DNA from: an uncultured Collinsella sp.
Lineage (GTDB): Bacteria; Actinomycetota; Coriobacteriia; Coriobacteriales; Coriobacteriaceae
Assembly (NCBI GenBank): GCA_934630375.1
Contig: CAKTVQ010000028.1
Coordinates: 1 to 16,455 of the forward strand
DNA: 16,455 nt
Direction: 5' to 3'
The notes beneath the pieces are model-generated. The model worked only from the letters and a program-made list of their open reading frames with translations. It did no database searches and had not been told where the DNA came from. Below, piece by piece: positions 1 to 5,748 of this stretch (position 1 is the stretch's first letter; every line of letters starts with the position of its first letter). Both the position numbers and the translations under genes were made by a program.

Positions 1-130
1 TGTCTGCCCGGATGCGACACTGAAGTAAGTGTCCATCCTCGCAGTATCCGGTTCTCAAGGTGCACGCCTGGCGGCTGGTCCGGTCCGACCGGGCCGCGCG
101 GCAAGGAGATATATTGCCAGACCGCGAAGC
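1..130 (-). other. Probable rRNA operon leader or spacer (minus strand)
   Basis: Read on the minus strand, this stretch contains GCACCTTGAGAACCGGATA (about 47-65), which resembles the 'CTTTGAGAACT/CCTTGAAAACTG' motif found just ahead of 16S or 23S in Gram-positive rRNA operons. The rRNA itself would lie to the left of the window. A weak promoter-like pair on the minus strand (TAGACA at 276-281 and TATATA at 251-256, 19 bp apart) could drive it. The plus-strand open frame over 29-274 is not a convincing protein. The call rests on recalled motif similarity, so leader, 16S-23S spacer or unrelated DNA remain possible. Confidence 0.4.
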
Positions 131-318
131 CTTGTGGGACGTCAATTCCACTCTTCACAAGTCCTACACAACATATCGCTTTCTATAGGTAATAGAAAGA
201 CTGGTGCGGATCTTCCGCACGTATCAGATGATGACCCTTTGGTTCAGGAATATATAGAGATCGGTCACCTGTAAGTGTCTATCTACCCGCGCTTTTAGCA
301 ATGTAAACCGCGCTTCAG
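131..318. other. Intergenic region with two short hairpins
   Basis: No gene is supported here. Two perfect inverted repeats stand out: an 8-bp stem at 179-199 (CTTTCTAT / ATAGAAAG) and a 7-bp stem at 204-220 (GTGCGGA / TCCGCAC, loop TCT). On the minus strand the second stem is followed by a T-rich tract (CAGTCTTTCTATT), so it could act as a weak terminator or belong to the leader of the operon to the left. Function is not determined. Confidence 0.35.
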
Positions 319-357
319 ATAAAAAGAGGGAGCGCCGCGCACAACGCGACACTCCCC
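319..357 (-). terminator. Intrinsic terminator of the infC-rpmI-rplT operon
   Basis: On the minus strand a 12-bp stem (arms 345-356 and 328-339, with two G-U pairs, five-base loop) is followed by CTTTTTAT. It lies about 20 bases after the rplT stop, the expected place for the operon terminator. Confidence 0.9.
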
Positions 358-377
358 TAGCGATTCAAGAGAATCTA

Positions 378-737
378 TTAGGCCTCGAGAGCCTTCTTGG
401 CGATGGTAGCCAGCTCGTTGAAGGACTCGATGTCCTCGTAAGCCATCTGAGCCAGGACCTTGCGGTCGAGCTCGATGCCGGCAACCTTCAGGCCGTGCAT
501 GAACTGAGAGTAAGAAATATCGTTCAGGCGAGCAGCAGCGTTGATACGAGTGATCCAGAGAGAACGAATCTCGCGCTTCTTGTTGCGGCGATCACGATAC
601 TGATACTGCAAGGAGTGCTGGACCTGCTCTTTAGCATGCTTGTAAGTACGCGAAGCGGCACCGTAGTAACCCTTCGCACGGTGCATAACGGTACGGCGCT
701 TCTTCTTGGCGGCAACAGCGCGCTTAATACGTGCCAT
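378..737 (-). CDS. rplT: 50S ribosomal protein L20 (bL20)
   Basis: This encodes bL20, a 23S rRNA-binding protein needed early in large-subunit assembly. The 119-residue length is normal. The very basic N-terminus (MARIKRAVAAKKKRR) and the block around residues 24-60 (GYYGAASRTYKHAKEQV, then YRDRRNKKREIRSLWITRIN) are hallmarks of the family. A Shine-Dalgarno AGGAG lies shortly before the ATG. It is the last gene of infC-rpmI-rplT, 45 bases after rpmI and just before a strong terminator. In Bacillus and E. coli L20 represses its own operon through the leader mRNA; the structured leader upstream of infC here makes similar control plausible but unproven. Confidence 0.98.
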   Translation of the reverse strand: MARIKRAVAAKKKRRTVMHRAKGYYGAASRTYKHAKEQVQHSLQYQYRDRRNKKREIRSLWITRINAAARLNDISYSQFMHGLKVAGIELDRKVLAQMAYEDIESFNELATIAKKALEA

Positions 738-782
738 GTTCTATCAACTCCTAGATGGTAAAACGAAAACGGGAACGCGAAC

Positions 783-974
783 TTAGGCGAGACGCGACTT
801 GATGACCTTGCGGTCGGCAGCGGCGATCTCGGTCTCCTGACGGAAGCCACGCTTACGCTTGGTGGACTTCTTGCTCAGGATGTGGCTCTTGAAAGCCTTG
901 GCGCGCATAAGCTTGCCGGTACCAGTCTTGCGGAAACGCTTCTTGGTGCCGCTGTGGGACTTCATCTTAGGCAT
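783..974 (-). CDS. rpmI: 50S ribosomal protein L35 (bL35)
   Basis: This encodes bL35, a small basic large-subunit protein. The 63 residues match the family's usual 64-66. The start [14 protein letters not shown] and the central [20 protein letters not shown] are diagnostic. A Shine-Dalgarno AAGGAG lies about seven bases before the ATG. It sits between infC and rplT in the conserved bacterial order, 32 bases after infC, with no promoter or terminator between them, so co-transcription is expected. Confidence 0.98.
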   Translation of the reverse strand: MPKMKSHSGTKKRFRKTGTGKLMRAKAFKSHILSKKSTKRKRGFRQETEIAAADRKVIKSRLA

Positions 975-1006
975 GAAATACTCCTTAATCGGTTACAGAA
1001 CACTAG

Positions 1007-1561
1007 TTACTTGCTATCGCTTGCCGCTTTATCCTCATCGAAGGCGCCCTTAATCGGGGCGAGCAGCATAAGCATGTTACGGCCTTCCATCTTAGGCTTG
1101 GACTCGACCGTAGCGTAAGGCTTGAGATCCTCGGCGAGACGCTCGAGAACGTTAAGGCCCTGCTCCGGGTGAGCCATCTCACGGCCGCGGAACATGATGG
1201 TGATCTTAACGCGTGCGCCCTTCTTGAGGAAGCGCAGAACGTGACCCTTCTTGGTCTCGTAGTCGCCAACGTCGATCTTGGGTCGGAACTTCATTTCCTT
1301 GACCTCGACCTTGGACTGGTTCTTACGAGCAGCCTTGGCCTTCATGGCCTGCTGGTACTTGAACTTACCGTAGTCCATGACCTTGCAGACCGGCGGCTCC
1401 GCGTTGGGAGCGATCTCGACTAGGTCGAGACCCTGATCGTCGGCGACGCGCTGGGCATCGCGGATGGCGAACAGGCCGAGCTGAGAGCCATCGACGCCAA
1501 TCAAACGACACGAAGATGCAGTGATCTCGTCGTTGATGCGGGTGTCATCAGACTTAGCTAT
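1007..1561 (-). CDS. infC: Translation initiation factor IF-3, probable AUA start
   Basis: IF-3 binds the 30S subunit, blocks premature 50S joining and checks the start codon-initiator tRNA match. The N-terminal domain begins with DDTRINDEI and runs through the linker (YGKFKYQQAMKAKAARK); the C-terminal domain contains KEMKFRPKIDVGDYETK and FRGREMAHPEQG. Start choice: the first ATG (1574-1576) has no ribosome site of its own and overlaps the only good Shine-Dalgarno, GGAGGT (1568-1573). Eight bases after GGAGG comes ATA (1559-1561), giving a 184-residue product that starts immediately before AKSDDTRINDE. IF-3 genes are known for rare start codons (AUU in E. coli) that permit self-repression, so ATA is favoured. 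The family call is certain; the start is an inference. Starting at the ATG would give 189 residues. Confidence 0.95.
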   Translation of the reverse strand: MAKSDDTRINDEITASSCRLIGVDGSQLGLFAIRDAQRVADDQGLDLVEIAPNAEPPVCKVMDYGKFKYQQAMKAKAARKNQSKVEVKEMKFRPKIDVGDYETKKGHVLRFLKKGARVKITIMFRGREMAHPEQGLNVLERLAEDLKPYATVESKPKMEGRNMLMLLAPIKGAFDEDKAASDSK

Positions 1562-1567
1562 TTTCCC

Positions 1568-1573
1568 TACCTC
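1568..1573 (-). promoter_or_regulatory. infC ribosome binding site that decides the start
   Basis: GGAGGT on the minus strand is a near-perfect Shine-Dalgarno. Its spacing points to ATA at 1559-1561. It lies inside codons 2-3 of the alternative ATG reading, which itself has only a T/A-rich sequence upstream. Confidence 0.75.
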
Positions 1574-1580
1574 CATTCAT

Positions 1581-1615
1581 AAAAAAATAACCCGGCGCTT
1601 CTCAGCAACCAGGTC
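1581..1615 (-). promoter_or_regulatory. Terminator-like attenuator in the infC leader
   Basis: On the minus strand GACCTGG (1609-1615) pairs with CCGGGTT (1589-1595), with two G-U pairs. An inner GCT/AGC stem is capped by GAGA, and the structure is followed by ATTTTTTT (1581-1588). This has the form of an intrinsic terminator, yet lies only a few bases ahead of the infC ribosome site, where it would stop transcription before the gene. That is the arrangement of an attenuator. In Bacillus-type L20 leaders, L20 binding controls such a terminator; whether L20 acts here is not shown by the sequence. Confidence 0.6.
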
Positions 1616-1743
1616 GTACACATAGACTTCCTCGATTTGAGGAAGGGAATCTAAGTTGTATGACCAGTCAGCTGCTCATTGGCGCCAAAAGGTGGGAACC
1701 CTCAGGTTCCTCTTTAGGGCATTGCGGGAACAACGCCTTGCGA
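1616..1743 (-). promoter_or_regulatory. Structured 5' leader of infC
   Basis: The predicted leader RNA carries three more hairpins on the minus strand: a 7-bp stem with one G-U pair at 1718-1737 at its 5' end (GGCGTTG / CAATGCC), a 6-bp perfect stem at 1695-1710 (GGAACC / GGTTCC) and a 7-bp perfect stem at 1627-1645 (CTTCCTC / GAGGAAG). Together with the terminator-like hairpin they make a leader of about 160 bases. It could be an L20-type autoregulatory leader; no alternative antiterminator pairing was proven by eye. Confidence 0.5.
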
Positions 1744-1772
1744 ATAATAACACGTACAGCACGTTATCACAT
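1744..1772 (-). promoter_or_regulatory. Candidate infC promoter (extended -10)
   Basis: On the minus strand TGTTATTAT (1744-1752) is an extended -10 element (TGn plus TATTAT, five of six consensus bases). The -35 region at 17 bp spacing (ATGTGA) is weak, as is common with extended -10 promoters. Transcription would begin near 1737, at the first leader hairpin. Confidence 0.45.
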
Positions 1773-1782
1773 TACGTACACG

Positions 1783-1802
1783 AAAAAGGGGCCTTGACCC
1801 CC
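1783..1802 (-). terminator. Second tRNA-associated terminator (repeat copy)
   Basis: Minus strand GGGG-loop-CCCC followed by TTTTT. It is a near copy of the terminator behind the intact tRNA-Leu and follows the partial tRNA copy at the same distance. Confidence 0.75.
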
Positions 1803-1823
1803 TTGAACACTCGCTTGTATGTA

Positions 1824-1846
1824 TGGTGCCCGAGGCGAGACTCGAA
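1824..1846 (-). pseudogene. tRNA-Leu 3'-end fragment
   Basis: A 23-base fragment identical to the 3' end of tRNA-Leu(CAA): part of the T arm, the 3' acceptor strand and CCA. The remaining 5' portion of the tRNA is absent and replaced by unrelated hairpin-rich sequence, so it cannot be a functional tRNA. Confidence 0.8.
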
Positions 1847-1965
1847 GGGCCTTCGCTTCGCGAAGCTCCAGGCTTCGGGCGCGTGGCGCCCTCGCCACGC
1901 TCCGCTACAAACAGGCCACAAGCCTGTTTGCTTAACGCTTCGCGCGCTCACGCGAGTTCGGCACG
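1847..1965. other. Hairpin-rich insert between the two tRNA copies
   Basis: About 119 bases with three consecutive perfect stems: 1851-1865 (CTTCGC / GCGAAG), 1881-1900 (GCGTGGCG / CGCCACGC, loop CCCT) and 1908-1930 (CAAACAGGC / GCCTGTTTG, 9 bp, loop CACAA). No gene is supported. It could be a palindromic element or a structured RNA read through from the tRNA. Confidence 0.5.
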
Positions 1966-1986
1966 AAAAAGGGGGCCGCAACCCCC
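1966..1986 (-). terminator. Intrinsic terminator of tRNA-Leu
   Basis: Minus strand GGGGG, six-base loop, CCCCC, then TTTTT, starting 21 bases after the tRNA 3' end. Confidence 0.85.
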
Positions 1987-2030
1987 TTGAACGCTCGCTT
2001 GCATGAATGGTGCCCGAGGCGAGACTCGAA
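1966..2030 (-). repeat. Direct repeat copy 2: 3' end of intact tRNA-Leu plus terminator
   Basis: Partner of 1783-1846. The shared block covers the terminator, the spacer TTGAAC(A/G)CTCGCTTG and the tRNA 3' end. Confidence 0.85.
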
Positions 2031-2095
2031 CTCGCACGTTGTTGCCAACGGTGGATTTTGAGTCCACTGCGTCTGCCAATTCCGCCACTCGGGCA
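2008..2095 (-). tRNA. tRNA-Leu (anticodon CAA)
   Basis: The minus strand folds as a class II tRNA. The acceptor stem is TGCCCGA / TCGGGCA with an encoded CCA (2008-2010). The D arm contains GGCAGACGC, the anticodon stem is GTGGA / TCCAC with loop CTCAAAA, giving CAA (reads UUG codons). There is a long variable arm and a T loop GTTCGAGTC. The long variable arm and sequence fit leucine. Without CCA the gene spans 2011-2095. Confidence 0.95.
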
Positions 2096-2133
2096 CGCAA
2101 TGCGTGAGTTAGTTTATCACAGCTTTCTACCGA

Positions 2134-3567
2134 TTAGTCCGAAAATGGAACTTCGAGCATTTCGATGAGTTCGACCGTGCAGAGCATCTCGCGCCGACGG
2201 CATCCGCGACCGTCAACCGAAGCCTCACCCATCTGGTTATCGTAAGGGTCCTCGCGCATGCCGTCGAAAGAGGGCTCAAACTCTGCCTGGAATCGATTGT
2301 TGGCCACCATACGCCACGGGTCGAGATTGCCAAAGTAGTGACGGCGGCGCCACTCCTCCCCCATCCTGCGAGCAGAAGATCCAAATGACACGTCGGCGTT
2401 GAGCCAACCGGTCTGCGGCGTATAGAACTCTGCCCAGTCGTGCGACCCCACCGAATCGGGCGCAACATACAGGCCGCTCTGCCAACGGGCAGGCACGCCC
2501 GCGATACGGCACATGGTGATAAACGTGAGCGCCATAACGCCGCAATCGCCGCGGAGCGAATGCGCGCAGTCATCGGCAATAGATCCCAAAAGCAAGTACG
2601 GCGGCTGATAGCGATAGTCGATATGCTGCGTCAGGTAATCATAGATAGCACGGGCGCGATCGAGCGGATCCTCGAGCCCGTCAATGACACGGGCTGTCAG
2701 CTGCTGTAGATACGGCGTGAATGCAATGTGCGGACGGTCCTCGGAAATATCCTCGGGCAGAGGCGCGTCCATACGCGGGTGAACCGGAAGTGTGCCACCG
2801 TAGACATCACAATAAGCAGCATCGATGTGATAACGATAGGTCACCGAAAAAAAGTGCTCACTCGAAGAAGACCACGAGGCGGTACGCGCCGAAGCATTCG
2901 CGGGGGCAACAGCACCCTCCGGCGTCATATCGAGAACCTCGATATGAGACTGTTGACGACAGGCAGCGGCAACGGGTAGCCACGCGCAAACAGTCTCTCC
3001 ATCTAGAGCGCCGGGGACAGACACGGACGCTTTAAGCGTAATGACGCGAGCCAATCCGTTTTGTGACTCCATCTCCTTGAGCATCTCGTTGCGCAGCGCT
3101 ATTCCGTCCGTAGAATCGGGCCGCATGCCGGGAACCTCTTTGGGATATACGCGAAGCGAATCGAGGAAGTTGTCGAGAACGAACAGTTCGCCATCGATAA
3201 AGCGCCAGTCAATACGCTTACGATTAATCAGGTCATCAAACTGCTCTTCGGTAAACTCTGGCCACTCCTCGCGAATCATCGCAATAGCTCGATCGCGCGA
3301 CACCGAAAAATGAAGCGGCGTCTCGAGCATGCGATACCGCTCGGCACGAACACAAGCAGCCAGCGAAGGCTCGGAGTTCTGCTCCAAAAGGCGATCGCAG
3401 GCAGCAACAGCCTGCGTCAAATACCCGGCATCCTTAAGACGAAGAATCTCGGGCGGCAGTCCAACATCGAGATGACGAAAGTCATCACAGCAAACATCAA
3501 CAGAGCAACCAACTGGACCCTCGTCAATAACCTTCCCATCCGAAGGCAGCACATTAATAACAGCCAT
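2134..3567 (-). CDS. Transglutaminase-like domain protein
   Basis: This 477-residue protein has a C-terminal transglutaminase-like fold with the full papain-type triad: Cys in RGDCGVMA (about residue 342), His in SHDWAEFY (about 376) and Asp in LNADVSFG (about 392). Bacterial members are usually thiol proteases or peptidases; the substrate here is unknown. About 320 residues precede the core and I do not recognise a named domain in them. No signal peptide or membrane segment is evident, so it is probably cytoplasmic. Start: the ATG at 3565-3567 is seven bases after GGAG and beats the in-frame GTG 18 bases upstream. It stands alone between tRNA-Leu and the repeat region. An uncharacterised family member is the safest description. 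Confidence 0.85.
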   Translation of the reverse strand: MAVINVLPSDGKVIDEGPVGCSVDVCCDDFRHLDVGLPPEILRLKDAGYLTQAVAACDRLLEQNSEPSLAACVRAERYRMLETPLHFSVSRDRAIAMIREEWPEFTEEQFDDLINRKRIDWRFIDGELFVLDNFLDSLRVYPKEVPGMRPDSTDGIALRNEMLKEMESQNGLARVITLKASVSVPGALDGETVCAWLPVAAACRQQSHIEVLDMTPEGAVAPANASARTASWSSSSEHFFSVTYRYHIDAAYCDVYGGTLPVHPRMDAPLPEDISEDRPHIAFTPYLQQLTARVIDGLEDPLDRARAIYDYLTQHIDYRYQPPYLLLGSIADDCAHSLRGDCGVMALTFITMCRIAGVPARWQSGLYVAPDSVGSHDWAEFYTPQTGWLNADVSFGSSARRMGEEWRRRHYFGNLDPWRMVANNRFQAEFEPSFDGMREDPYDNQMGEASVDGRGCRRREMLCTVELIEMLEVPFSD

Positions 3568-3672
3568 ACCAAAACTCCAAGTCACTAGAACGCTTGAAGC
3601 CCATTGTAGCGAGATAAAAAGAAAGCCCCAACAAGGGAGCCATCAACACCGCTGAACGGTAGTCAAATAAAT
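3568..3672. other. Upstream region of the transglutaminase-like gene
   Basis: Apart from the ribosome site (GGAG, minus strand) I see no clear promoter or gene in this stretch. A promoter for the gene must lie here or within the repeats beyond. Confidence 0.3.
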
Positions 3673-3760
3673 AATTCAGCCTCGTAACCCTGCGGCGTTA
3701 AACGAAGGAAGCCCCGTCCCCCGGAACTGTTTCCTTGGCGCGACTTCTGGCAAAGCCAGT
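3673..3760. repeat. Imperfect direct repeat, copy A
   Basis: These 88 bases match 3770-3860: both begin AATTCAGCC, continue with GTAACCCTG, then AACGAAGGA(A/G)GCCCCGT, and end GCGCGACTTCTGGC(A/G)AAGCCAG. Only the left half of the palindrome seen in copy B is present here, so copy A cannot form the long stem. Confidence 0.8.
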
Positions 3761-3769
3761 AGCCATCTT

Positions 3770-3860
3770 AATTCAGCCCAGTAACCCTGTAGCGAGTTAA
3801 CGAAGGAGGCCCCGTTTCCCCGGAGCTGATTCCGTCGCGCGACTTCTGGCGAAGCCAGGT
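3770..3860. repeat. Imperfect direct repeat, copy B
   Basis: Second copy of the 3673-3760 repeat, nine bases further on. It provides the left arm and loop of the long palindrome that reaches to the fba stop codon. Confidence 0.8.
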
Positions 3861-3919
3861 GAGCGCGAGGGAAACAGCGCAGGGGAAACGGGGCCTCCGG
3901 CGGGAAGTTAAACCGCTAC
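3789..3919. repeat. Long palindrome directly behind fba
   Basis: A 17-bp perfect inverted repeat (3805-3821 and 3882-3898, core GGCCCCGTTTCCCC) is extended inward by near-matching arms (GCTGATTCCGTCGCGC against GCGCGAGGGAAACAGC) to a CTGGC/GCCAG tip at 3846-3857. It is extended outward by GTAGCG...TTAAC against TTAA..CGCTAC, ending next to the fba stop. It may terminate fba transcription or protect its 3' end, though neither strand has a T-tract. A small palindromic mobile element is another reading. Confidence 0.75.
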
Positions 3920-4786
3920 TTACGCCTTGTTGACGGAGCCAAACTCCTCCATGAGCTCCTTGGTGCGGGCAACGATGTTGTCGCGACCAGGCTTGAGGAG
4001 CTTGCGGGGATCAAAGCCCTTGCCCTGCTGATCCTTGCCAGCCTCGATGTACTCGCGGACGCCCTTGGCGAAGACGAGCTGCAGGTCGGTGTTGACGTTG
4101 ATCTTGGAGATGCCCAGGGAGATGGCCTTCTTGATCTGATCCTCGGGGATGCCGGTGCCACCGTGCAGGACGAGGGGCAGGTCACCGGTCTGGGCCTTGA
4201 TCTCGCCCAGGCGCTCGAAGGAAAGGCCAGCCCAGTCGGCGGGGTACACGCCGTGGATGTTGCCGATGCCGCAGGCGAGGAAGTCGACGCCCAGGTCAGC
4301 GATCTGCTTGCACTCAGCAGGATCAGCGAGCTCGCCGCTGGAGGTCACGCCGTCCTCGGTACCGCCGATGCCGCCGACCTCGGCCTCGATGGACATGCCC
4401 TTGGAGTGGGCAAGCTCAACGAGCTCCTTGGTGCGGTCGAGGTTAAGCTGGAAGGTCTCCTCGTGAGAGCCGTCATACATGATGGACGTAAAGCCGGCCT
4501 CGATGCACTTAAAGCAGTCCTCGTAAGAACCGTGATCGAGGTGAAGGGCGACGGGAACGGTAACGCCCGTGGCCTCGACGGCAGCCTTGACCATGTCGGC
4601 GCAGACCTTGAAACCGCCCATCCACTTAGCGGCACCAGCGGTGCACTGAAGGATCAGCGGAGACTTGGCCTCCTCGGCGGCCTGGAGAATAGCCAGGGTC
4701 CACTCGAGGTTGTTGGTGTTGAAGGCACCGAGACCGTACTTGCCGGCCTCGGCCTTCTTGAGCATGTCTGCTGCGTTGACGAGCAT
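3920..4786 (-). CDS. fba: Class II fructose-bisphosphate aldolase
   Basis: This zinc-dependent TIM-barrel enzyme cleaves fructose 1,6-bisphosphate to dihydroxyacetone phosphate and glyceraldehyde 3-phosphate in glycolysis. The 288 residues fit the shorter class II forms. Visible active-site elements are LHLDHGS (catalytic Asp84, zinc His85), MYDGSHE (about 103-109), EAEVGGIGG (134-142), NIHGVYP (zinc His178), LHGGTGI (zinc His208) and INVNTDLQ, the phosphate-binding part. The ATG at 4784-4786 follows AGGAGG by eight bases; a longer upstream reading (to 4882) has no comparable site. It appears monocistronic with its own promoter. Tagatose-bisphosphate aldolase (GatY/KbaY) is a close relative that cannot be excluded, but the isolated setting favours the housekeeping role. 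Confidence 0.93.
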   Translation of the reverse strand: MLVNAADMLKKAEAGKYGLGAFNTNNLEWTLAILQAAEEAKSPLILQCTAGAAKWMGGFKVCADMVKAAVEATGVTVPVALHLDHGSYEDCFKCIEAGFTSIMYDGSHEETFQLNLDRTKELVELAHSKGMSIEAEVGGIGGTEDGVTSSGELADPAECKQIADLGVDFLACGIGNIHGVYPADWAGLSFERLGEIKAQTGDLPLVLHGGTGIPEDQIKKAISLGISKINVNTDLQLVFAKGVREYIEAGKDQQGKGFDPRKLLKPGRDNIVARTKELMEEFGSVNKA

Positions 4787-4826
4787 AAAAGAAACCTCCT
4801 GTAAGGTTGCTCCGATAACGCCTGAG

Positions 4827-4863
4827 ATTTTACCACGGCGCACCCGAGCATAAACGTTCGTTT
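4827..4863 (-). promoter_or_regulatory. Candidate fba promoter with overlapping inverted repeat
   Basis: On the minus strand TAAAAT (4827-4832) is a good -10 element. A weak -35 (TTTATG, 4849-4854) lies 16 bp upstream. The inverted repeat AAACG-AA-CGTTT (4852-4863) overlaps the -35 and could be an operator. The leader would be about 35 bases. Confidence 0.45.
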
Positions 4864-4980
4864 GTTCACGAATATCGTCCAAACAGACTTTTTTGACCGT
4901 TTGCCCTACGGAATCGACCCGTTGGGGAAAAATAGCTTGACGTTTGGACGCTTCTCGTGCTTCAAAAGCCGACTATTAAG

Positions 4981-5664
4981 CTAAATCTGCATGAAAGGGT
5001 TCTGCATGAGCTCGCGTGCCATGGTGGTCGAATCGCCATGGCCGGTTAGGCAAACGGTATCGGGCGGGAGAAGCCGGGCGAGCTTGGAGAGCGAGCGCAG
5101 AATTGCCGCCTCGTCTCCTCCAGAAAGATCGGTGCGGCCGTGCCCACCCGGAAACAGGGTGTCGCCCACAAAGGCAATGTTCCCCTGCTCGGTGGCAGCA
5201 AACAAGACGATCCCGCCCGGCGTATGCCCTGGCGTCTCGATCACCTGCAGGTAGATATCGCCCACCTCGATAGCATCTCCCTCGGCGAGCAGGCGCGTCG
5301 GCTCCCCGGGGTCAGGCGTCTCAATGCCCCACATAGCTCGCTGTTCCTCGATGTTCGCATGCGGCACCGCCACATCCTTAGCACACAGCTCATACTGGCA
5401 GCCCTCGCCAACGGTGGTTCGCACGCCTGCAACGCCACCAACATGATCGGCATGGCCATGAGTGCATACGGCGCCAAACACGCGTACGCCGGGATGCTCG
5501 GCTTGAATATGCTCCACCAGGCGTTCGCCTTCCCATGCGGGATCGATAATCACGCACTCATTGTCCGAAATAACAGCATAGCTATTGGTCTGAATGGGAC
5601 CGTTTACGAGCGTCTCGATCTCGACCGATCCCTTGGGAGTTAAATCCAAGGACACAGCACTCAT
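4981..5664 (-). CDS. Metallo-beta-lactamase-fold hydrolase (glyoxalase II-like)
   Basis: A 227-residue cytoplasmic metallo-hydrolase. The metal-binding signature THGHADH (His69, His71, Asp73, His74) is complete. ETPGHTPGG supplies the next His, FVGDTLFPGGHGRTD the bridging Asp, and LTGHGD near the end the last His. The compact form with NSYAVISDNECVIIDPAW at the N-terminus matches the YcbL/glyoxalase II-like group, which may hydrolyse thioesters such as S-lactoylglutathione analogues; the real substrate is unknown. A GGAGAGG ribosome site precedes the ATG. It is the last gene after the recJ-helicase fusion and rel, a gene order also common near rel in Gram-positive bacteria. Confidence 0.9.
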   Translation of the reverse strand: MSAVSLDLTPKGSVEIETLVNGPIQTNSYAVISDNECVIIDPAWEGERLVEHIQAEHPGVRVFGAVCTHGHADHVGGVAGVRTTVGEGCQYELCAKDVAVPHANIEEQRAMWGIETPDPGEPTRLLAEGDAIEVGDIYLQVIETPGHTPGGIVLFAATEQGNIAFVGDTLFPGGHGRTDLSGGDEAAILRSLSKLARLLPPDTVCLTGHGDSTTMARELMQNPFMQI

Positions 5665-5684
5665 GTCCCTCTCCTCTCCATAGA

Positions 5685-5712
5685 ACTCGAGGCATCAAAC
5701 GATGCCTCGAGT
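5685..5712 (-). other. Perfect 12-bp stem-loop between rel and the hydrolase gene
   Basis: ACTCGAGGCATC and GATGCCTCGAGT pair perfectly around an AAAC (GTTT on minus) loop. No T-run follows in either direction, so it is not a standard terminator. It may be an RNA-processing or stability element within a shared transcript, tuning the hydrolase relative to rel. Confidence 0.6.
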
Positions 5713-5748
5713 GCAGCGAATATCGATAATGTGACACGTTCGTCGCGA

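Larger units (their letters stand above)
1783..1846 (-). repeat. Direct repeat copy 1: tRNA-Leu 3' end plus terminator
   Basis: These 64 bases match 1966-2030 with only a few differences. The copy includes 1824-1846, which is identical to the last 23 bases of the intact tRNA-Leu including the encoded CCA, then the same downstream spacer and terminator. The match stops within the T-loop. It may be a decayed second tRNA-Leu or a leftover attachment-site duplication. Confidence 0.85.

Noticed and set aside
29..274. Plus-strand 81-residue open frame at the left edge
   Set aside because: No ribosome site and no family resemblance; it overlaps the rRNA-leader-like motif on the other strand, a common source of spurious ORFs.
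1574..1576. ATG as the infC start
   Set aside because: It lacks an upstream ribosome site and overlaps the Shine-Dalgarno that serves the ATA; kept only as an alternative.
1656..2006. Plus-strand 116-residue frame over the tRNA repeats and infC leader
   Set aside because: It is built from terminators, tRNA fragments and hairpins; not a protein.
3673..3860. Tandem repeats as a CRISPR array
   Set aside because: Only two copies of about 90 bp with almost no spacer and no cas genes; the structure is palindromic instead.
4163..4804. Plus-strand 213-residue frame opposite fba
   Set aside because: Covers the conserved aldolase codons in antisense and has no upstream signals.
4930..4980. Terminator after the metallo-hydrolase gene
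   Set aside because: A short T-run (CTATTTTT on the minus strand) is present, but I could not find a convincing stem before it.
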